A stretch of DNA of 64,000 bases from Megalonaias nervosa (Eukaryota > Mollusca > Bivalvia > Unionida > Unionidae). Both the position numbers and the translations under genes were made by a program. The notes beneath the pieces were generated by a model. That model did not search any database. It had not been told where the DNA came from and worked only from the letters and a program-made list of their open reading frames with translations. This document shows, piece after piece, positions 56,960-64,000 of this stretch; the first letter of the stretch is position 1; every line of letters starts with the position of its first letter. Where the stretch lies: assembly GCA_016617855.1 (NCBI GenBank), contig JAECUM010009453.1, positions 62,001-126,000 of the forward strand, written 5' to 3'.

Positions 56960-58110
56960 CACCATGTGAGTTGCTAGCTACTTGCCAATTTACATCCCTG
57001 AATCCCATTCCAATTTTACACAGACATATTGGATTCAGATGGAGCGCTCATCTGGAGCCAGAGGAGGTAGTCCTGCAGGGACATTGGTCTCTGAAAGAAA
57101 CGAACCTTCATATAAACAACCAACCTAGGAATGTAGATAATGATCCTAGCTCTACCTGGGTGCGTGAATGTCATAAGGCATCATTGTATAATGATTACCT
57201 TGGAAACACATCCAGAGGCATCGAGGAGGTAAACCAGTTCTTTCACTTTGTGTGGTCATTGGGAACCTATTCCGATGGGAAGTCTCATAGGAGATTACTC
57301 TCTAAGACTGCCATATTCTGGACAAAAGGAATAATTATATGCTAGGGGGGACAACCTGTCCAGATGGGGCAACTTGGTCCTCACAGAATAGTCTCTGCAC
57401 CACTCAGTAGCAGAAAGACCTGGCCTTTTAAGCTCTAGGGGAGACTATTTATGGCTGAATTTGGTATGAGGCTGAACAAGAATCTTCCTTTTATGCCTAT
57501 TCAGTGCTAGATCAGAGGCTCTGAGCAGTGGACGCTTTCAGTCAGAAGTGAGATCATCTGTGCGCTTAATGCCTATCCACCTTACAAAATAATTTTGCTG
57601 GTTACTCACCAAGTCAGGAGCTATGCATCTCAACTTGTCCTGATGGAGCCCCATCCCATGGTCCCGAAAGCCATTGTTCGACCTAATTGTTGGTTGATGA
57701 ATATGGGAGATGGCCACAGAGAAGGGACCTTCTGTCACAGACAAGTAGTCTTTCCTACACAGCAACCCCCAGAATCTTCCTCTGTGTTTGGCTCCTCTCA
57801 GATGATTGATCCACCACTACTAGTTTTTAAGCAAGTTTGTTGACTACATGGCTCAGGTGTTTGGAGGTAATCCACTTCAAAAGTTTACAATGCAAAGCAG
57901 CAAATTTTCTTTAACTGGTGCAAAAGAAAAAGCGTTAATCTTAGCTGTCCTCCTCTAAATGCAGCTGCAGTCTTAGCCTCACTACAGCCATTCAAGAAAA
58001 AGCAACACCTCTTGACAAGAGCTTTGTTTCAAAATACTTGAGCGAAGTAAATTGTCAGAGAGAGCTTTGCAGCAGTACTTTACAAGCAGTTGGCACAAAC
58101 TAAGTTAATA
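56960..58110 (+). mobile_element. DIRS-like retrotransposon fragment (RNase H to recombinase N-terminus)
   Basis: Recognisable in order over several frames: HRHIGFRWSAHLEPEEVVLQ and GHWSLKETNLHINNQ (RNase H), a 'LPFYAYSVLDQR' linker, 'FSKVYNAKQQIFFNWC'-like and 'KKKQHLLTRALFQ'-like segments of the recombinase core-binding part. Frame breaks are frequent. It is a different, more decayed copy than the element at 16.4-22.6 kb, and the RT part is missing. Confidence 0.7.
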
Positions 58111-58184
58111 TTTTTTTTCACTTATTTCATTCTTCAGCCAACCAGGATGCACTTTGGTGGTACTCTACAGTTTAGAATTTTGCA

Positions 58185-58394
58185 TTGGGTTGTAAAGGAA
58201 CCTCTCAACTACTGAGAAATATTAACATGTATGCCCCCATTTTCAGGCACTGTAATGTAGAGTACTGTCTCTACTGTGGAGAAACTGGCCATGTGACACA
58301 GGTGTGCCAACATGGCAAACAGACTGAGTGCTTCAGATGCCATAAATTTGGACACACAGAAAGACTCTGTCAATCAATGTATTATACATACTAG
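58185..58394 (+). pseudogene. ORF1 fragment with two CCHC zinc knuckles
   Basis: The frame contains VEYCLYCGETGHVTQVC and ECFRCHKFGHTERLC, two CX2CX4HX4C knuckles of the nucleic-acid-binding ORF1 protein of LINEs. It stops at TAG just after the second knuckle. The upstream part of ORF1 is not in a continuous frame. Confidence 0.8.
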
Positions 58395-58469
58395 GAAGCT
58401 GGCAAAGAGTAGAATGCCAGTGCTTCATTTATAGCAAATCTAAATGTACCTAGTGAGACTCTTGACTCA

Positions 58470-59480
58470 ATGGACACTACTGTAAATGCAAAAGTTAATG
58501 GATTTTCAGAGTCTGTATGTGACTTTGAAGATGCAAATATATATGAACATTTAAATATGGAAATAGGATGTCAGAATGATAAAAGTAGTATGGAGACAAT
58601 CTCAGTGAGTACCCCATTGCATGATGACATCCATATAATTGATATGAAACTAAATACAAAAGGTTTTAACATAGGTCACTTAAATGTACAAGGTATAGTG
58701 GAAAAAATAGACCAGATTAAGTTAATGTTGTCTTCCAAAGAAAATAATATACATGTTTTAGGATTCACTGAAACCAAATTAAATGCTAACCACAATGATG
58801 ATCTATTTGACTGTCAAGGCTACAATAAACCATTATGCAGGGACAGAGAGACAGCAGGGGGACGTCTTGTTGTATACATTAGGGAAGATGTAAATGCAGA
58901 AAGGCGACTTGACTTGGAGTCGCATGAAATTGAGAGTATTTGGGTGGAAATTTCTCAAAATAATGCAAAATCATTTATGGTTGGTTTAATTTATAGTCCA
59001 CCTTCCTCCAGAGCAATTTGGAATGATAACTTTTTGAAACAAATGGAAAATGTTCTTGCATAGGAGAAAGAAACATGTATATACTTGGTGACATAACTAA
59101 GGACCTTCTCAATACTCAAGGAACAACTGGATGGAATTTATCAAATCATTAGGTCTAGTCCAGCTGGTAAATGACCCCACAAGGATAACAGAAATATCAA
59201 GCACTCTTATTGATCACATTTATACCAACCTACCGGGCAGTGTGGCTCATGTTAATGTAATGAATGTTGGTCTTAGTGACCACTATCCTACTTTTTTGAC
59301 AAGAAAGGTTAAATGCAAGAGAAATAAGAAAAATACACACAAAAATATCACTTACAGATCGTTAAAAAATTTTAATGAAGAACAATTTCTCGATGACCTA
59401 TATAAAGTTCCATGGAATATGATCCAAAATTTGGATGACATAGATGAAGCTCTGAGGGTGTGGACTGACTGATTTATGGA
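58470..59480 (+). pseudogene. LINE endonuclease domain (two frames)
   Basis: 58470-59063 contains FNIGHLNVQGIVEKIDQIKL, LGFTETKLN (the ExK-type catalytic segment) and MVGLIYSPPSS. After a frame break, 59131-59472 continues with SLGLVQLVNDPTRI and LIDHIYTNLPG, then VGLSDHYPTF with the catalytic SDH motif. This is the APE-like endonuclease that nicks target DNA for target-primed reverse transcription. Confidence 0.85.
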
Positions 59481-59680
59481 TGTAGTCTCTAAGCATGCAC
59501 CACTGAAAGTACATCGAGTAAAGAATGAAGTCCAACCTAATTGGCTTACTACTGAAATCCTAGACACAATGAAAACATGAGACCAATTCAGGGCAATGGG
59601 AAACTATGCACAATATGAAGTATGGAGAAATAAAATAACAAGTATGATTAAAAAAGCTAAAAATAACTTCTTATCAATCA

Positions 59681-60840
59681 TTGCTTGAAAACAAAAAGAG
59701 CAACACAAATTCCGTTTGGGAAGTCTTCAATGAACTCACTGGAGGAACACACAAAGATCAGACAAATAAAATTCACTCACTTCTGGTAAATGACACCATA
59801 GTCACTGATGACACTGACATTGCAAATGTTTTCAGTGATTTTTTTCACCAACATTACCACAAAGTTAAAAGAACCATTGATAGAAAGCAACTTTAATGAA
59901 CTGAAAAAGTGCTGCAGCAGCAAAATCTCTAAGGAAGTATGTTTCTCTATCCCACCAGTATCAAAAAACTTTGTTAAAAAAATGTCTCAGTGAACTTGAT
60001 ACCAAGAAAGCTACAGGACTTGATAAAATTGGTCCACGACTCATTAAATTTTCTGCCTCTGCTATTTTAGATAGCATAACATGCATAATCAATTTAAGTA
60101 TTGCAACCTCATCTGTCCCCAAAATATGTAAAACTGCAAAAGTAACTCCTATTCACAAATCTGGTTCGAAGGATGATGCTGATAAATACTGGCCAATCTC
60201 AATACTTCCAAACTTGTCAATATTGATTGAAAAACATGTCCATGACTCATTCATGTCATATTTAACCAAACACTTGCTGTTACACCCTAATCAATCAGGT
60301 TTTAGACAGAAACATTAATGTGAGACTGCCTTGTCCTTAACTGATAAATGGCTTCAAGCATTTGATCAAGGTAGAATAATAGGATCTGTATTTGTAGATT
60401 TCAGGAAAGTTTTTGACATGGTGGATCAGGAAATCCTTTTGAAGAAACTGAAAATTTACCAGTATGATGAAAGCACAGTTAAATAAAATAAATGATGTTC
60501 TGTATGACCCTGAAACAATCAGATATGGAGTACCACAAGGCTCAATTCTAGGTCCATAACTATTTATTTTATTTATTAATGACCTACCACTTTTACTAAG
60601 GGACTCAATATCATCAACAGATCTCTATGCAGATGACACAACATTGTCAGACATCCAAAACACAAAGCATGAACTCGACATTTTTTCATTACAGGATGCT
60701 CTAAACAAACTGGACAAGTGGTGCACATACAATGGCATTGTGGTAAATACTGGTAAAACTAAAATATTGCTTACCTCAACATGGCAAAAAAGGACAAATC
60801 TTGATAGTGATGAACTATGACATGGAAGGATACAAATTTT
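59681..60840 (+). pseudogene. LINE reverse transcriptase (broken)
   Basis: Segments: SNTNSVWEVFNELTGG, LSELDTKKATGLDKIGPRL, KVTPIHKSGSKDDADKYWPI, HPNQSGFRQKH followed by a stop near 60316. Then GSVFVDFRKVFDMVDQEILL, GVPQGSILGP with a stop, LFILFINDLP and YADDTTL at 60626-60646, then KWCTYNGIVVNTGKTKILL. The catalytic YADD is retained, but at least three stops or frame shifts interrupt the ORF. Confidence 0.85.
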
Positions 60841-61067
60841 TTCAGATGGTCTGTCATGATAGACTACTTAGTGTTTTGGTAATAACCTATCATTGACTGA
60901 ACATATCGAACATGTCAGATAACAGTTACGTACAACCTTACTTCAGAGATGCAGCTAAAATGAATAAATTCCTTCGTATGAGGGCCTCAAGGTAGATTAG
61001 TTATTAGCTAATTGTGTTACCCTCTTTAAATAAAGTCATTATTATTAGTATTATTATTATTGGGTTA

Positions 61068-61695
61068 GATTTTTAAAGAAAAAAAATTCCAAGTCTTTCC
61101 TCACTGGTTATTCTCGCTGTTAAAAAGCAGACTTTGAATATCATAGGTATTGATAAAGGAACTTTTAATTCCCATTATTTTGTTGTATGATTGATGGGTG
61201 TATAGAGTGTACAGCTTGGTCTTACTTAAGATGTACACCTATCAAAAAACTACTAGCTCTCTTGGTCGTTTTCACTTCCTGGACTTAGGAGGTAAATTGT
61301 ATAAAATAAAAGAGTTGATAACTTTTTTCATATTTTGTATATTTTGTACTTCTTTCATCGTGCTTTCAGAAGCTGTTGTTGTCTAGTCTGGAAAAATCTT
61401 TTCTCTATTTTAATAACTGCTAAAGATAGTGTACTTTAAATGAATTCAGGCTGAATTTTTTAGCACATGGGAGCAGTCATTTTGGTTAACTCTGTGCTTA
61501 GATCATGTACAATTTACACAAGTACAACATCCAAAGAAATTTCAGCCACATTAGATGAAAGTAGCATAGAGATATGCTGCCATTCTCTCCAATGTGCATG
61601 TTGCAAATGCAAACAACTTCACCTTACACCTGTCACTCTTTTAGAAGTTTATAGTATCTGTATAGCACTCCCACCAAACCACATGGGTATTATTA
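61068..61695 (+). repeat. Unclassified repeat X (copy 1)
   Basis: 'gttagatttttaaagaaaaa', 'tttcctcactggttattctc', 'gtacagcttggtct', 'gtctagtctggaaaaatctt', 'tagcacatgggagcagtcat' and 'cattctctccaatgtgcatg' recur in the same order in copy 2. It begins right after the LINE tail. No protein reading is conserved among the three copies. Confidence 0.8.
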
Positions 61696-61699
61696 TTGT

Positions 61700-62370
61700 A
61701 TGATTTTTTTGGTTGTATTGTTGACACATTTAAGATCCATGTATCAAAACAGTCCTTTTGAATAATTCTCATGTTTCTTTCCACCATACAACAGTATTCA
61801 GTTGTAGTAAAATCCCACACAAGCCCCCCACCCTCATCCCCATGATGAAGAGTAAGCTATTTTTAAAATGCACATTGCATTGCTGAGGGACAGGAACTTG
61901 AAACCTGCAAAAAGTAATTCCTGAGATGCCACTAATAAATTTTAGAGTTCGAATAGGGTTGTAACAAATCAGGTTGGAGGTCAAAGGGTAAAATGCGTAT
62001 TCATCCAACACTAGTATATGGAAGAAAGCAAATTTGCTTTGTCATCATTTATTTCTTAACTTCATTACAAATGAATGAAAAGAAACATTTTCAATATATA
62101 TTTCTTTCACTTAATGCAACTAAATTTAAGCTGCCTTTACTCCTGTGTGCTAGGACTATTAATTTCCCCATAATTAAGATCATTTGCACACACAATTCTG
62201 CCATAAGGTATATTGTGTAAGCAGGAGCAAAACTAGCATAATTAGCTATTTTCATTCATGACATGAATGTTAACGTACTCTTTTGTTGAGAATATCGTAC
62301 ATGATGATATGAAAATAAGGAAAACTAATTGCACAAATTAAGGTGTCCTCTACAGTTTCGTATTTTGCAT
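61700..62370. other. No recognisable gene
   Basis: AT-rich spacer between the two copies of repeat X. Confidence 0.4.
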
Positions 62371-63597
62371 AGGTTTGGATTTTTAAAGATAAAGAATTTC
62401 CAATGGTTTCCTCACTGGTTACACTGGCTTCTTTTTTTAAGACCTTTTTATCTTAAGTATTGCTAAAAGAACCTTGAATTCCCTTTATTTTGGTGTATGA
62501 CTGATGGTTGTAATATGGACTATAGAGTATACAGCTTGGTCTTCAGATGTTCACCTATCAAAACACTGCAAGCTCCACTTGATAATTATCATTTCCTGGA
62601 CATTAGATGATTTTTTGTCCAGAAGAGCCGATAACTGTTTTATTCTTATACGTTTTATATATTTTGTAACACATGCATTGCACTGTCAGAAACTGATATT
62701 ATCTAGTCTGGAAAATTTGTTTTCCCTATTTTAATAACTGCTAAAGATAGTGTGCTTTAGACCAGTTCAGACTGATTTTTCGAGCACATGGGAGCAGTCA
62801 TTTTGCTTGTGTACTTAGATTAGGTACAATTTCAACAGGTACAATATCCTAAGACATTTCAGCCAGGGGCGTACCTATAGTATATGGCACCCGGGGCGGA
62901 ACCTTCCTTTGGCACCCCCGCAAATAATTTTAAAATGTAATCACACAGAAATATATATGTTTGCAAGAAGATTTTGAAACAGTACAGTGGTGTCATAAGT
63001 AAATTGGAAATAACTTTTACTTTGGCGAAGTATTCATTGGTATTGAAAACTTGTACTGGTATTTCAGCTCTCCCGATGTCAACCCACCCCCTTTCTTTTT
63101 TTGGGGGGTGGGCACCAGACATGCCCCCCCCCCCATTTACCCCCCCCAAAAATAAAAGGTTTTTATGTTTAAATGTATCCCCCTCAGAGGTGTTGCAAGT
63201 GTATTTATTTTAAAACAGAATTTTGATCCCAATTTTGTGTGGTGTATTCTTTTTTGTTCCCCTCTCTGGTTTAAAGCACCAGTTTGGAAAACATCATCTT
63301 TTTTTTTTTTTCAGTGACCTTTGCCAAAGGGTCCCTATGTCCTTGTATGTTATCTGTGTAATGCTATAGTGTATGTATGCTATAGATGTTTTTGTAAGGA
63401 CGGCATAATCCCACCCCCTTTCTGGCTGTCACCCAGGGCGGACCGTCCCTTGGTACGCAACTAATTTCGGTACTGTACAGAAAAGTAACACGTATGCCAA
63501 CATTCTCTCCATTGTGCGTATTGCAAATGCGAAGAAACTTCACCTTACACCCGTCACTCTCAGAAGTTCTTAATATATGTAGAGCGCCCCCTTTGAC
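62371..63597 (+). repeat. Unclassified repeat X (copy 2, split by an insertion)
   Basis: The 5' part (62371-62862) and 3' part (about 63463-63597) together match copy 1. The join corresponds to 'atttcagcca...' in copy 1. The intervening 600 bp are absent from the copies at 61.1 and 49.4 kb. Confidence 0.8.
62863..63462. mobile_element. Nested ~600-bp insertion, probably a non-autonomous DNA transposon
   Basis: Starts 'ccaggggcgtacctatag' and ends 'cccttggtacgcaacta'; the ends share an inverted 'gcgtacc'. Flanks 'catttcag' and 'aatttcgg' may be a mutated 8-bp target duplication, which would suggest the hAT superfamily. The interior has 'ggcacccggggcggaacc' and 'cacccagggcggaccgtc' near its ends and poly-C and poly-T runs. 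No transposase is encoded. Confidence 0.5.
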
Positions 63598-63599
63598 TA

Positions 63600-63830
63600 T
63601 CACATTATTGGATTCAGTAAAGAGAAATATTTGCTAATTTCCTGCCTCTGGCGAGTTTCCTGATGCGAGTTAAAATATTTCTGGTCCTTTTCAAAGCAGA
63701 TCTCAAACTAATCGTTGTAGTTTTTGTTGATTTTCCCATGACGTAAGATTATTATTTTGTCACCTGTATTCCCACCCGCCACAAAGCTCGTCGAGGACAC
63801 AAATATTTACTCTCATTTATTACATTTTTC
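63600..63830. other. CpG-containing flank of a possible first exon
   Basis: Slightly richer in CpG than the window average (gcgagtttcc, gatgcgag, cgtcgaggac). No TATA element or RNA gene is evident. Confidence 0.3.
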
Positions 63831-63920
63831 ATGTCGGGGCTACACATGGGGATAAACTCGAGCAAAGCTGAAACTTTGTTCAATCAATTCGCGCCGCCGC
63901 CCTCAGAGGCTATGTCCTTG
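63831..63920 (+). CDS. Candidate first coding exon, unknown protein
   Basis: ATG at 63831 opens MSGLHMGINSSKAETLFN, QFAPPPSEAMSL and meets a donor-like TTG|gtaatg at 63921, in phase 0. The sequence is CpG-rich (gcgccgccgcc) against an AT-rich background, as at many promoters. It is followed by a GT/TA microsatellite to the end of the window, so nothing downstream can confirm it. The family is not recognised. Confidence 0.3.
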
Positions 63921-63929
63921 GTAATGTAT

Positions 63930-63938
63930 GGTGCGTGC

Positions 63939-64000
<62 letters not shown>
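63930..64000. repeat. (GT)n(TA)n compound microsatellite
   Basis: About 17 GT dinucleotides pass directly into at least 18 TA dinucleotides, running to the window edge. Confidence 0.95.

Larger units (their letters stand above)
58140..61065 (+). mobile_element. CR1/Jockey-like non-LTR retrotransposon, nearly complete but broken
   Basis: In order: an ORF1 end with two CCHC knuckles (CLYCGETGHVTQVC and CFRCHKFGHTERLC), an apurinic endonuclease domain, a reverse transcriptase with YADDTTL, a 3' UTR with 'ggcctcaaggtagattagtt' and 'aaataaagtcattatt', and an (ATT)n tail. The tail groups it with the truncated copies at 8.48-9.04, 9.63-10.66 and 22.77-23.35 kb. Stop codons and frameshifts in both ORFs make it inactive. 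It starts almost directly after the DIRS-like fragment. Confidence 0.85.

Noticed and set aside
61198..61703. Plus-strand frames as exons of the divergent gene
   Set aside because: The sequence belongs to repeat X. The corresponding frames are not preserved in the copies at 49.4 and 62.4 kb.
62859..63213. Proline- and glycine-rich frames on both strands
   Set aside because: They arise from poly-C/poly-G runs inside the nested transposon insertion.

Overview
This is a eukaryotic nuclear genome window: AT-rich, intron-dominated and full of retrotransposon and MITE debris, with short coding exons bounded by GT/AG splice signals. No prokaryotic, organellar or viral gene organisation is visible. 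Two features suggest a marine invertebrate. The tRNA-derived SINEs end in tails of the type 'GGCGTTAAACCC', familiar from molluscs and related lophotrochozoans. The transposon mix (DIRS-like, L2-like and CR1/Jockey-like elements, hairpin MITEs) fits too. The species cannot be fixed, and a non-vertebrate deuterostome is not excluded.

The main host gene is on the minus strand and runs from a CpG-richer promoter near 55.1-55.3 kb down to at least 41.6 kb. Spliced in frame, its exons encode the N-terminal, Q-rich activation region of an RFX1/2/3-family transcription factor: MATQTYVTDLQAM in exon 2 and YPAHVQYVDG plus YASTNG in exon 3. The exon 2/3-type pair is present twice, at 48.4/46.4 kb and 43.6/41.6 kb, an old tandem exon duplication. 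The upstream copy of the second exon has lost its 3' half and lies 42 bp from a 34-bp tandem array. Three further minus-strand exon candidates share one splice phase: a 21-nt microexon at 35.8 kb, a 111-nt exon at 25.5 kb, and a 616-nt terminal exon at 14.9-15.5 kb with a Y/S/G/T-rich internal repeat and a stop. They could form an alternative C-terminus lacking a DNA-binding domain, or a separate gene. I found no RFX DNA-binding domain in the window.

A divergent plus-strand first exon at 55.37-55.45 kb shares the promoter region, which carries an ETS-type site and back-to-back RFX half-sites. Weaker host-exon candidates are a two-exon 3' end at 2.88-3.44 kb (+) and a possible first exon at 63.83-63.92 kb (+).

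Mobile elements by region. 0-1.1 kb: a diverged tandem repeat family that recurs at 30.4, 33.2 and 45.8 kb. 3.5-7.4 kb: a 166-bp direct duplication, a large inverted repeat and hairpin MITEs. 7.9-10.7 kb: SINEs and two 3' ends of one non-LTR family. 16.36-22.59 kb: a nearly complete but decayed DIRS-like element on the minus strand, with inverted terminal repeats, RT, RNase H and part of a tyrosine recombinase. 22.8-23.35 kb: a reversed non-LTR 3' end. 26.2-30.2 kb: L2-like elements and two SINEs. 32.4-40.5 kb: tandem duplications and simple repeat families. 44.89-45.47 kb: a piggyBac-type MITE with TTAA target duplication. 47.9-52.8 kb: more SINEs. 56.9-61.1 kb: a DIRS-like fragment directly followed by a decayed CR1/Jockey-like element. 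61-63.6 kb: two copies of an unclassified repeat, one split by a nested insertion. The window ends in a GT/TA microsatellite.
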